From assembly GCA_018223385.1 (NCBI GenBank), contig JAGTTR010000028.1, positions 1-29,723 on the forward strand: a DNA stretch of 29,723 nt, read 5' to 3'. This document shows, one piece after another, positions 1-6,675 of the stretch (the stretch's first letter is position 1; each line of letters opens with the position of its first letter). The DNA is from Oscillospiraceae bacterium Marseille-Q3528. GTDB lineage: Bacteria; Bacillota; Clostridia; Lachnospirales; Lachnospiraceae. Below the pieces are notes generated by a model. The model worked only from the letters and a program-made list of their open reading frames with translations. It searched no databases and was not told where the DNA came from. Position numbers and translations under genes: made by a program.

Positions 1-66
1 TGATGACTACCATTACCTGACATTTTACAGTAATGATTATTTGGTTTTCTTATTAAATCTACATTT

Positions 67-95
67 ATTATACCGTGCTTGCGGTCAACTGTCGA
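67..95 (-). promoter_or_regulatory. Predicted promoter reading out of the left edge
   Basis: Read on the minus strand, TCGACA (90-95) and TATAAT (67-72) are separated by exactly 17 bases, a near-consensus sigma-A promoter. It lies after the stop codon of the ImmA-Fic gene and points to base 1, so it would drive a gene mostly outside the window. An ATG at 23-21 opens a short frame to the edge, without a clear ribosome binding site. The arms of a perfect inverted repeat overlap the spacer and the region just upstream of the -35. Confidence 0.55.
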
Positions 96-112
96 TAACA
101 AATTGACCGCAA
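79..112. repeat. Inverted repeat TTGCGGTCAA, candidate operator
   Basis: Two perfect 10-base arms, TTGCGGTCAA at 79-88 and TTGACCGCAA at 103-112, are separated by 14 bases. One arm lies in the spacer of the minus-strand promoter at 67-95 and the other just upstream of its -35 box. That placement suits a repressor operator with a dimer or tetramer across the -35. No U-run follows it on the minus strand, so it is not a good terminator for the upstream Fic gene. Confidence 0.45.
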
Positions 113-147
113 ATGCAGTATTTTTTCTTGCTTTTACTCTGGATACC

Positions 148-1515
148 TTATATAGTTTTCGGACGGGTCGCCAGTTCAACATGGGCTCTAATCAATGCTT
201 TGAAAATATATTCATACAACGCATTGAAATCATTCTCTTTGTCGGCAATTTCTAATGCATTATAATATTCTTCTTTTCTCTCAACATCAATATAAAACGG
301 TGGCATACCATAGCGGATCAGCATTTTAATCATAAACCCTCTGCTTGTTCGCCCATTTCCATCTGGAAACGGATGAATAACCGTGATCCTATGGTGAATA
401 TCTGCAATTAATTCAATGATTTGGCTTCTGCTCAGCTGATTCGATTTACTTTCAAGCAACAACACCTTATCATTGAGCTTTATCAGTTCCGGCATAACAT
501 CCCGCCAATCCACCGTCTCAAATTTCGCACCTAAAACAAGGACATTATCTTTTCTTGTTGATCCTCCATATTCCGGATTTGGGCAACAGGAAAATAATTT
601 CTTATTCAAGGTTGACAACTGATAAATATCAATTTTTCCGTCACATGCCGTTTCAAAGATAAAATCGTACATCACAGAATGTCCTGCCACATTGCAAAAG
701 CCATCATAAGACTCTGTGCAGTACTCACTTATCTGGCGGTTCTCTTGCAGATCCTCAATTATCTCAGATGCTGCATCATAAGTAGTTTTGACGCCTTCAA
801 GACGGGCATCATTATAAACATACTTACTCTTAAACAGTCGCCTTGCAAACTCAAGACTATTCGTTGGTGAAATGTCTTCCCAGGCATCAAACACACCTTC
901 ATATAGTTTTGTGTATGAAAAGCCCAGTTCCCTCCGCCGTTTTTCTGGCTTATATTTACCCAATTCCTTGCTTGAATAATAAGCTATCAAATATGGAAAT
1001 AAATTTCGGATTCGATAATAACAGGCTCTAAAACTTGTACCAAAATAATCAGCTATCTTGAGAACATCATCAAAGGTCAATTCACCATCACCAGGATGGA
1101 GGCTATCTATCTGAACGCATAATTCATCCTCTGGCATAAGAAAAGACGCAGCAAAAGACTCCGCATATTTCTCTTTGTATTCATTTGATGAAATAGCACA
1201 CATAAATGTTGACTGTGTATCTGCATCTTTAAGAAAATGGCACAACTCATGCGCTGCTGAAAATCTCTGTCGGGTAATCGGTCTTTTTGCATTAATTGCC
1301 ACCAAATCTATCGGCATATCCGCTGTGGATGGCATAAACAGACCTTCCATTTTATCAAAATTTCTAAATACAAAATGAATACCCAGGTCTGTTAAAACCT
1401 GAAAAGGATTAATCGGAAACACCTTTTCATGCTCTTTAAAGTACTTTTCTGAAAAGTACCTTGCCAGTCCCTGGACATCATTTCGGTATTGATTCAGTAT
1501 TTCTTTATCCAGCAT
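148..1515 (-). CDS. ImmA/IrrE-type metallopeptidase fused to a Fic domain
   Basis: 455 residues. The N-terminal half is an ImmA/IrrE (COG2856, peptidase M78) domain: the zinc motif HELCH at 89-93 is followed by the probable third ligand E119 in AESFAASFLMP. The C-terminal half is a Fic domain with an intact active site, HPFPDGNGR, at 381-389 (catalytic H381), the form associated with AMP transfer to target hydroxyls. Around 235-243, NDARLEGVK resembles the N-terminal inhibitory helix of class II Fic proteins ([S/T]xxxEG) and keeps the glutamate (E240), but has Asp where Ser/Thr is usual. The start is supported by a GGGGGAG motif 4 bases upstream. The gene follows the Xre gene by 11 bases, so they form one operon. 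ImmA-type proteases are known to cleave their partner Xre repressors; by inference this protein inactivates its own repressor on a signal and then AMPylates a target. Toxin-antitoxin, defence and element regulation are all possible roles. Confidence 0.85.
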   Translation of the reverse strand: MLDKEILNQYRNDVQGLARYFSEKYFKEHEKVFPINPFQVLTDLGIHFVFRNFDKMEGLFMPSTADMPIDLVAINAKRPITRQRFSAAHELCHFLKDADTQSTFMCAISSNEYKEKYAESFAASFLMPEDELCVQIDSLHPGDGELTFDDVLKIADYFGTSFRACYYRIRNLFPYLIAYYSSKELGKYKPEKRRRELGFSYTKLYEGVFDAWEDISPTNSLEFARRLFKSKYVYNDARLEGVKTTYDAASEIIEDLQENRQISEYCTESYDGFCNVAGHSVMYDFIFETACDGKIDIYQLSTLNKKLFSCCPNPEYGGSTRKDNVLVLGAKFETVDWRDVMPELIKLNDKVLLLESKSNQLSRSQIIELIADIHHRITVIHPFPDGNGRTSRGFMIKMLIRYGMPPFYIDVERKEEYYNALEIADKENDFNALYEYIFKALIRAHVELATRPKTI

Positions 1516-1526
1516 TAAACTCCCCC

Positions 1527-1838
1527 TTAAAGACCTGCCATAGACTTCTTGAAGGCAATCAAATTCAGGATTTCCTGCTGATCATTCTCATTTAACTCTT
1601 CAAATCCACGGGCAAATACAACCTGCTTGGATTCGAGAGATTCCTGATTGAGAAGGTAATCCGCTGAAACATGATAAAGCTGGCAGAATTTTTGAATTTC
1701 ATCCGATGTAATTTTCCGGTTTCCAAGCTCAATTTGAGTAATAGCTGAGCGACCAATTCCCAGACAATTTGCCACATATTCCTGTGAAAAGCCTAAACGC
1801 TGTCTTGCATCCTTCAATTTTTCAGATATGTTTTTCAT
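1527..1838 (-). CDS. Xre-family HTH repressor
   Basis: 103 residues. A helix-turn-helix occupies roughly residues 6-62 (LKDARQRLGFSQEYVANCLG, then GRSAITQIELGNRKI), the Cro/C1 Xre pattern, and is followed by ADYLL and a short C-terminal tail rich in Glu and Asp. The open frame extends upstream to 2015, but the ATG at 1838 is chosen because AGGAGG precedes it with good spacing and a promoter lies just upstream, inside the longer frame. It probably represses its own promoter through the AACA/TGTT inverted repeat over the -35 box. Placed directly before an ImmA-type protease, it fits the ImmR role: a repressor destroyed or released by the protease encoded next to it. Confidence 0.85.
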   Translation of the reverse strand: MKNISEKLKDARQRLGFSQEYVANCLGIGRSAITQIELGNRKITSDEIQKFCQLYHVSADYLLNQESLESKQVVFARGFEELNENDQQEILNLIAFKKSMAGL

Positions 1839-1860
1839 TGTTTTTACCTCCTTCCGTATT

Positions 1861-1889
1861 AGAATAGCTTTGTTTGATAGAAAAGTCAA
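1861..1889 (-). promoter_or_regulatory. Promoter and likely operator of the Xre/ImmA-Fic operon
   Basis: On the minus strand TTGACT (1884-1889) and TATTCT (1861-1866) are 17 bases apart. The start codon of the Xre gene lies 23 bases beyond the -10, with a strong ribosome binding site between. The inverted repeat AACA-GAAG-TGTT (1888-1899) overlaps the -35 box, and the -10 itself lies in a TATT-CT-AATA inverted repeat. Repressor binding here would block transcription, so autoregulation is likely. Confidence 0.7.
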
Positions 1890-1983
1890 CACTTCTGTTC
1901 GATTTTCCAACATTTTTATTTTAACAAACGAGATCAAATATAACTCATAAAATATGGATCTCGATCTCCACGTTTCACTAACT

Positions 1984-2205
1984 TCACTGTTCTTCTGTTT
2001 CTGAGAATTGCTCAAATAATGTATCTACTGCAAAAACAAACTTATCTACATCCTTCCGTTCTGCCAGCATTTCCTGCAAAGATTTATGATGCATATATTT
2101 CTCCACATACACCCAGCAGGCAATGCTGCTGACCTCTGTGATGATATCAGCGAATATCTTTTGCATACTCTGCTCTAATCCTGCTACTGCAATTACTCTA
2201 CACAT
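1984..2205 (-). CDS. Hypothetical protein, 73 aa
   Basis: I do not recognise this protein. The frame opens at 2220, but the ATG at 2205 is preferred because GGGAGG stands about 7 bases before it. The product begins MCRVIAVAGLEQSM and is a small, mostly helical-looking protein with a very acidic end (SETEEQ). It starts 15 bases after the accessory parB stop codon and is probably co-transcribed with parB. It ends before the Xre promoter. There is no signal peptide or membrane segment. A role with the ParB, or in element maintenance, is only inference from position. Confidence 0.6.
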   Translation of the reverse strand: MCRVIAVAGLEQSMQKIFADIITEVSSIACWVYVEKYMHHKSLQEMLAERKDVDKFVFAVDTLFEQFSETEEQ

Positions 2206-2219
2206 ACGTTTTCCTCCCA

Positions 2220-3080
2220 TTATTCAAATGTCATATTGATTTTTAATAGTGTCAGTATTTCTCTTTTCATCTGTTCAGCAGTGTAATAGGATGGAAAATA
2301 CCTGTATAACTGCTCATTTTTGAAAACCACCCGGTCAATATCTTTCTGCTTAATCTCGCTTAAAAGCTCCTCTATCTTTTCCTGACTAAAGTTTCCGTTT
2401 TCCTGTAATTTTTTGATTCTGATTGCCTGGGACAGATTTGGTGTTCCCAATGTACTCTCCATTGCATCCAGCACAGTCTTCTGATTTTTTTCGGTTAATG
2501 ATGCCAGTTCCACAGCTATCGTAAATCCCATTGTTTCGTCATCCACTTTTTCAAGAAGTTCTGGAATCAGTTTGGTAAGTTTCAAATATCTCTGCACCTG
2601 CTTGGGACTGTCCCCACATTCTTCGCTTATGACCTCCACACTCTTTTTCCCGGTCAGATAGTCAACCTGGCTACATTTTCGTCTACCGGCCTTTCTCTTG
2701 AGCACATCATATTTCATCTTATAAGCAAATGCTTTTTCGCTCGGTGAAATCCGCTCCCTCTGTAAATTGGCATCTACCATTGAAATAATGGCATCCTCCT
2801 CAATCATGTATCTGATAATGACAGGGACCTTTGTATATTTCAGTTGCTGTGCTGCATACTTTCTTCTGTGACCTGAAATGATTTCATAAAATCCTTCCGG
2901 TCTCGGTCTCACGATCAGCGGATTAAGAATCCCATATTTCTTTATGGATTCCTGTAACTCTTTCATCTGACTATCTGCCTGTACCTTAAATGGATGATTT
3001 TTAAAATCCCTGAGTCGTTCAATTTCTATCTCAACGACTTTTTCATCCTGATCTCTTTGATCTTCTTTTCGTACTTCCAT
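2220..3080 (-). CDS. Accessory ParB/RepB/Spo0J-type protein
   Basis: 286 residues. The ParB N-terminal domain (about 15-120) shows GHRRK at 70-74 and ANLQRERISPSEKAFAY at 104-120, the ParB CTP-binding and hydrolysis motifs. A helix-turn-helix lies near 147-168 (VEVISEECGDSPKQVQRYLKL). The C-terminal part is unlike the chromosomal ParB at 6676-7572 and ends in a Lys- and Glu-rich region. ParB proteins of this kind are common on plasmids and integrative elements; here there is no ParA neighbour and no parS-type TGTTTCACGTGAAACA sequence nearby. It may bind the GGGTGG repeats found 160-260 bases upstream. A ribosome binding site (AGGAGGATTC before ATG) supports the start. The hairpin just upstream could attenuate it. 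Confidence 0.85.
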   Translation of the reverse strand: MEVRKEDQRDQDEKVVEIEIERLRDFKNHPFKVQADSQMKELQESIKKYGILNPLIVRPRPEGFYEIISGHRRKYAAQQLKYTKVPVIIRYMIEEDAIISMVDANLQRERISPSEKAFAYKMKYDVLKRKAGRRKCSQVDYLTGKKSVEVISEECGDSPKQVQRYLKLTKLIPELLEKVDDETMGFTIAVELASLTEKNQKTVLDAMESTLGTPNLSQAIRIKKLQENGNFSQEKIEELLSEIKQKDIDRVVFKNEQLYRYFPSYYTAEQMKREILTLLKINMTFE

Positions 3081-3103
3081 GAATCCTCCTTTTCTCCTGG
3101 ACG

Positions 3104-3144
3104 AAAAAATGCCCAGACTAGACTTGTTACATCTAATCTGAGCA
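3104..3144 (-). terminator. Terminator or attenuator before the accessory parB
   Basis: On the minus strand, a stem of 13 positions (TGCTCAGATTAGA pairing with TCTAGTCTGGGCA, including two G-U type pairs) is followed at once by six T. It lies only about 25 bases before the parB start codon and just ahead of its ribosome binding site. It would end transcription coming from upstream, or act as an attenuator in the parB leader if the promoter lies further up (3146-3340). Confidence 0.65.
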
Positions 3145-3237
3145 TCTATCTTTCTCAGGTCTGAATCGTACAGACAAGAAAACCAAATTTACATCCATTG
3201 ACAACCCTTTTTCTTCCCTACGCCATATGCCACACAT

Positions 3238-3335
3238 CCGGGTGGAAAATCATAATTTTCAAATGGGTGGCAAAATCTTATTTTGGGTGGATGAAATCCT
3301 TCTGTTTTTTCAATTCCGGGTGGAAATTTCCACCC
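3238..3335. repeat. Cluster of GGGTGG repeats with one palindrome
   Basis: GGGTGG occurs at 3240, 3265, 3285 and 3318 on the plus strand and once inverted at 3330-3335. Flanks are also similar: on the minus strand the copies read approximately ATTTnCCACCC. The last forward and the inverted copy form a perfect 18-base palindrome, GGGTGGAAATTTCCACCC (3318-3335). Start-to-start spacing is 25, 20 and 33 bases. The array lies in the 308-base gap between tRNA-Arg and the accessory parB. It may be an iteron set, a ParB centromere or a binding array for an element-encoded regulator; the sequence does not decide. Confidence 0.6.
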
Positions 3336-3342
3336 AAGACAC

Positions 3343-3380
3343 AAAAAAAGCAGCAATGACTTTTTCAAGCATTACTGCTT
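3343..3380 (-). terminator. Terminator after tRNA-Arg
   Basis: On the minus strand AAGCAGTAATG pairs with CATTGCTGCTT (11 positions, one T-G wobble) around an 11-base loop, and seven T follow. It begins about 9 bases beyond the 3' end of the tRNA-Arg gene and is its natural terminator. Confidence 0.8.
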
Positions 3381-3388
3381 AAAATAAG

Positions 3389-3460
3389 CGTCTCCTATAG
3401 GAATCGAACCTACAATAGAGTCTTAGGAGGACCCCGTTATATCCATTTAACTAAGGAGAC
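3389..3460 (-). tRNA. tRNA-Arg (anticodon CCT)
   Basis: 72 bases fold as a full cloverleaf on the minus strand: acceptor GTCTCCT with AGGAGAC, D stem GTTA/TAAC, anticodon stem GGGTC/GACTC with loop CTCCTAA (anticodon CCT, reading AGG), T stem GTAGG/CCTAT with loop TTCGATT, and discriminator G. The CCA end is not encoded. tRNA-Arg genes are frequent integration targets. The AT-rich accessory genes begin at its 3' side, which fits an integrated element, though I found no second copy of the 3' end inside the window. Confidence 0.93.
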
Positions 3461-3567
3461 AAATGCCGTATTTCCGGGCTTTTTCGACCCTCTGGCTCCG
3501 GCTGCCATCATTTATAATTCTATCACTTCTGTGATGAACTATCCAGTACTTATCTCTTCTGATTTTT

Positions 3568-3681
3568 CAGATTTCACTTCCCAAGTGACCCTCGAACGCT
3601 ACCCTTTTTCTTCAAAAGAGTTCCGTCATGGTTCTACATCAGAAGGCGAGTGCACTATCCTGCCAGGCTACAGAAAATCTG
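3568..3681 (-). ncRNA. Unidentified structured or tRNA-like RNA
   Basis: The stretch starts just after a strong minus-strand promoter. A seven-base closing stem (CAGATTT at 3681-3675 with AAATCTG at 3574-3568) encloses further hairpins: TCACTT-GGG-AAGTGA and GGC...GCC around an AGTGCACT core. Part of it (about 3672-3640) reads like the D arm and anticodon region of a tRNA-Arg, and GTTCGA further along resembles a T loop, but the remaining tRNA stems do not form. It is either a decayed tRNA or an independent small RNA. It does not show the signature motifs of SRP RNA, RNase P RNA, tmRNA or a T-box. No protein is encoded on this strand. Transcription may run on into tRNA-Arg 108 bases later, or a weaker promoter (TTCATC 3533-3538, TATAAA 3511-3516) may serve the tRNA. 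Confidence 0.35.
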
Positions 3682-3689
3682 CCTTTTTT

Positions 3690-3718
3690 ATTATATGCAT
3701 TCCGAAACCGTTCGTCAA
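3690..3718 (-). promoter_or_regulatory. Promoter for the RNA upstream of tRNA-Arg
   Basis: On the minus strand TTGACG (3713-3718) and a perfect TATAAT (3690-3695) are 17 bases apart. It lies after the DUF3881 stop codon (3770), so it serves the noncoding stretch and perhaps the tRNA-Arg gene. Transcription would start near 3683. Confidence 0.75.
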
Positions 3719-3769
3719 CCCTTTCCCGGTCTCAGTTTACATAACTCTTTTTAGATCCGATCAGATTTT

Positions 3770-4645
3770 TTACAGGAAATTGATCTTCCCCTGCAGCCAG
3801 ATGGTTCCCTTGAACCGTCTGCCGGGCATCGGCTCTCCCAAGAGATCCTTCTGGTTGATACACACATCGAAGACCAGCTCGTTGCAGGAAAGCTTCATCA
3901 CGCAGATTTCTTCCTCTGTGACCTCGTTTTTGCGCATCTCTACTTCCAGGATCTCTCCCAGAATGGAATACTTATCACACTCCATCCCATAGGGCATGAA
4001 GTAAGTATCCACAATGGTAAACAGGTCTTCGTGGACAATTCTCCTGGAAATCATGGAATAGGTGTCAATGTCCTCCAGCGTGAGGCTTTCCATGGCCTCC
4101 TCGTCCCCCTTGCGGGCTTTCTCGATGAGTTTTGTCCGGTTCCGGGAATCTTCTCTGTCCTGCCGCACCTGTTCCTGATTTTTGCTCACGGGCAAAATAA
4201 TTTTCCCATCTACAGAAAGGGCGCTCAAGGTCAGGGAACTCTTATGACGGTTCCCCGGCTGTGTGCCGCACACCTGCAGATATTCCACCATGTTTTGCAG
4301 ATAGAAAATAATCGTCACGCCTACCCGGTTATCATCGCAGGCGCCAATGTAGCATTCTTTCTCCGCCTGGCGCTCCACATAGACATCCTCAAAGGTGGTG
4401 ACGCCTCTTCCTTCCAGATAGGGATAATAATATTCAAATTCAAAATATTCTTTCTGAACCTGGCCTCTGGAACAAATGCCCAGCCCCGGAGCGAACGCTT
4501 TCTTCAACTCTCCGTATTTCTTTTTGTCCGGCTCATCAAAAATATTCTCCGCATCGTTATGTTCTACGGAGAGCTCCAGCAGCTTCCGGAGTTCATCATT
4601 GTCCGAAACGCCGCTGAAACCAATCGCTCTCAGATATTTATGCAT
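3770..4645 (-). CDS. DUF3881 family protein
   Basis: 291 residues, beginning MHKYLRAIGFSGV, typical of the DUF3881 family that I know from Lachnospiraceae. No function is established. I see no membrane segment, signal peptide or known catalytic motif. The middle holds a charged stretch (about 155-190, KNQEQVRQDREDSRNRTKLIEKARKG is the core) that looks helical, and the chain is acidic overall. It follows serS by 38 bases on the same strand and very likely shares the serS promoter at 6000-6028. The link to serS may only reflect a shared transcript. Confidence 0.8.
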   Translation of the reverse strand: MHKYLRAIGFSGVSDNDELRKLLELSVEHNDAENIFDEPDKKKYGELKKAFAPGLGICSRGQVQKEYFEFEYYYPYLEGRGVTTFEDVYVERQAEKECYIGACDDNRVGVTIIFYLQNMVEYLQVCGTQPGNRHKSSLTLSALSVDGKIILPVSKNQEQVRQDREDSRNRTKLIEKARKGDEEAMESLTLEDIDTYSMISRRIVHEDLFTIVDTYFMPYGMECDKYSILGEILEVEMRKNEVTEEEICVMKLSCNELVFDVCINQKDLLGEPMPGRRFKGTIWLQGKINFL

Positions 4646-4683
4646 TCATTTTCACCATTCTGTGAACAGTGCTGCTTTCCCTC

Positions 4684-5961
4684 TTACCGGATCTCTGTCT
4701 TGCCGCCCATGTAAGGAACAAGAACGTCCGGAATGCGAACGCTGCCGTCTGCCTGCAGATTATTCTCCAGGAATGCGATCAGCATACGCGGCGGAGCAAC
4801 CACTGTGTTGTTTAAGGTATGTGCAAAGTACTTGCCGTCTTTGCCGTTGACACGGATCTTCAGTCTTCTTGCCTGTGCATCACCCAGGTTGGAGCAGCTT
4901 CCTACCTCAAAGTACTTCTTCTGTCTCGGGGACCATGCCTCCACGTCGATGGATTTCACCTTCAGGTCTGCCAGGTCACCGGAGCAACACTCCAGGGTAC
5001 GCACCGGAATGTCCATGGAGCGGAACAGATCTACGGTGTTCTGCCACAGACGATCGAACCACATCTTGCTCTCTTCCGGCTTGCAGACAACGATCATTTC
5101 CTGTTTCTCGAACTGATGGATCCGGTAAACGCCGCGCTCCTCGATGCCGTGGGCACCTTTCTCTTTCCGGAAGCAGGGGGAGTAGCTGGTCAGTGTCTTC
5201 GGCAGTTCCTCCTCCGGAATGATGGTGTCGATGAATTTACCGATCATGGAGTGCTCACTGGTACCGATGAGGTACAGGTCTTCGCCCTCAATCTTGTACA
5301 TCATGGCATCCATCTCTGCAAAGCTCATGACGCCGGTCACCACGTTGCTTCTGATCATAAACGGCGGTACACAATAGGTAAAGCCTCTGTCGATCATGAA
5401 ATCTCTCGCATAAGCGATGACTGCGGAATGCAGGCGGGCTATGTCTCCCATCAGGTAATAGAAACCGTTTCCGGCAACCTTTCTTGCGCTGTCCAGATCA
5501 ATGCCGTTGAATTTCTCCATGATCTCTGTATGGTAAGGGATCTCGAAATCAGGAACTACCGGCTCACCGAATTTCTCGATCTCCACGTTCTCGCTGTCAT
5601 CCTTTCCGATGGGTACGCTGGGATCGATGATGTTCGGGATGGTCATCATGATCTTGAGGATTTTCTCATCCAGCTCTTTTTCCTTCTCGGACAGCTGCTC
5701 CAGCTTCTCGGCATCCGCATTGACCTGGTTCTTCAACTGCTCTGCCTCTTCCTTTTTGCCCTGGCCCATTAGTGCGCCGATCTCTTTGGAAATCTTCTTT
5801 CTGTCTGCACGCAGCTGGTCTGCCTCCTGCTGTGTCTTTCTCTTCTCTGCATCCAGCTCGATGACTTCATCCACCAGACCCAGCTTCTGATCCTGGAATT
5901 TATTTTTAATGTTCTGTTTTACAATATCGGGATTTTCTCTTAAAAATTTAATGTCTAACAT
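4684..5961 (-). CDS. serS: Serine--tRNA ligase
   Basis: 425 residues, the usual length. It charges tRNA-Ser in the cytoplasm. The N-terminal arm (about 30-105) is the long antiparallel coiled coil that grips the tRNA-Ser long arm. Class II motif 2 is seen as FRKEKGAHGIEERGVYRIHQFEK, and motif 3 as NTVVAPPRMLIAFLENN near the C-terminus. AGGAGGAAATC before the ATG supports the start. It has its own promoter only about 40 bases upstream, and the leader is too short for a T-box, so tRNA-dependent control by that route is not expected here. A tRNA-Ser(GCT) gene lies at the right end of the window. Confidence 0.97.
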   Translation of the reverse strand: MLDIKFLRENPDIVKQNIKNKFQDQKLGLVDEVIELDAEKRKTQQEADQLRADRKKISKEIGALMGQGKKEEAEQLKNQVNADAEKLEQLSEKEKELDEKILKIMMTIPNIIDPSVPIGKDDSENVEIEKFGEPVVPDFEIPYHTEIMEKFNGIDLDSARKVAGNGFYYLMGDIARLHSAVIAYARDFMIDRGFTYCVPPFMIRSNVVTGVMSFAEMDAMMYKIEGEDLYLIGTSEHSMIGKFIDTIIPEEELPKTLTSYSPCFRKEKGAHGIEERGVYRIHQFEKQEMIVVCKPEESKMWFDRLWQNTVDLFRSMDIPVRTLECCSGDLADLKVKSIDVEAWSPRQKKYFEVGSCSNLGDAQARRLKIRVNGKDGKYFAHTLNNTVVAPPRMLIAFLENNLQADGSVRIPDVLVPYMGGKTEIR

Positions 5962-5999
5962 GATTTCCTCCTGTTTTCTCTGTGCGAGATCTTCTTTTC

Positions 6000-6028
6000 A
6001 TTATATTCCTGTATTCCGCGATTTTCAA
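6000..6028 (-). promoter_or_regulatory. serS promoter
   Basis: On the minus strand TTGAAA (6023-6028) and a perfect TATAAT (6000-6005) are 17 bases apart. Transcription would start near 5993, leaving a leader of about 30 bases before the serS start codon. Confidence 0.8.
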
Positions 6029-6077
6029 GGGTTTCGTCGCTGTCTGTGCCGCTGTTTTACGGTTTTCTCCGACTTTT

Positions 6078-6653
6078 TTACTCTTCATCGTCCTTTGCAG
6101 CGCTCTTCTTGTCCAGCTTCTTGAATTCCTTCAGGTCATCCATCAGATCTTCCTCATCAATGGCTTTTTCCAGCGCCTGCCGCTCTTCCTCACCCAGCAA
6201 AATGTAGGATTCACCCTTGACAATCTCCTTGATGTATGTATAGCAGCCTTCTCTGCTGTGAATGGAATTGATGATAAATCCATTGTTGTTCTTGTCCAGC
6301 AGCGCCATGGCAAAACTGAGTTTTCCGCCCATCTCGTTGAAGGCATCGTACTTGATGATGCCCTGCTTCTGATAGGTGATCATCAGGTTATCATTGATCC
6401 GCTTGATATCTCTGCGCTTCTGCATATCGGAAGATTTCAGCCGCTCGATCTCGGAAATGATATCCAGCATGGTCTCTTCCAGGCTCTCCGCATCTTTTCC
6501 CCGCATAAAACCGTCCAGTCTGCGGTTCGTCCGTCCAAGCTTTGTCATGGTCACAATGAGTAAAATCAATAAAATGAGTACCAACAGGAAAAGTACCCCG
6601 AAGATGATCGCCGGGTCGATTCCCAATAATTCTAATAATGGGCTGTTCACCAT
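6078..6653 (-). CDS. DUF4446 family membrane protein
   Basis: 191 residues. A single membrane segment (about 16-36, FGVLFLLVLILLILLIVTM) is followed by a basic stretch, a helical region likely to form a coiled coil (about 45-90), and a cytoplasmic domain containing YDAFNEMGGKLSFAMALLD, the hallmark of DUF4446. The C-terminus is charged and probably disordered. The function is unknown. It begins 22 bases after parB in the same direction, so it belongs to the parA-parB transcript; family members in this position are common in Clostridia. A link to chromosome partition or the membrane is only suggested by the neighbours. Confidence 0.85.
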   Translation of the reverse strand: MVNSPLLELLGIDPAIIFGVLFLLVLILLILLIVTMTKLGRTNRRLDGFMRGKDAESLEETMLDIISEIERLKSSDMQKRRDIKRINDNLMITYQKQGIIKYDAFNEMGGKLSFAMALLDKNNNGFIINSIHSREGCYTYIKEIVKGESYILLGEEERQALEKAIDEEDLMDDLKEFKKLDKKSAAKDDEE

Positions 6654-6675
6654 TTATTCCTCCTTGGTTTCTGTA

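Noticed and set aside
1839..2015. N-terminal extension of the Xre gene
   Set aside because: It would include the predicted promoter and operator, and the ATG at 1838 has a strong ribosome binding site.
39..3188. 13-base inverted repeat ATTTGGTTTTCTT at 39-51 and 3176-3188, possible element ends
   Set aside because: The match is short and of low complexity, does not adjoin the tRNA 3' end, and could arise by chance in AT-rich DNA of this length.
3531..3992. Open frame of 153 codons on the plus strand over the RNA region and the end of DUF3881
   Set aside because: It crosses a minus-strand promoter, a structured segment and the end of a real gene, and has no start signal or likeness to a known protein.
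5962..6077. T-box leader before serS
   Set aside because: The promoter at 6000-6028 leaves a leader of only about 30 bases, and no T-box motif is present.
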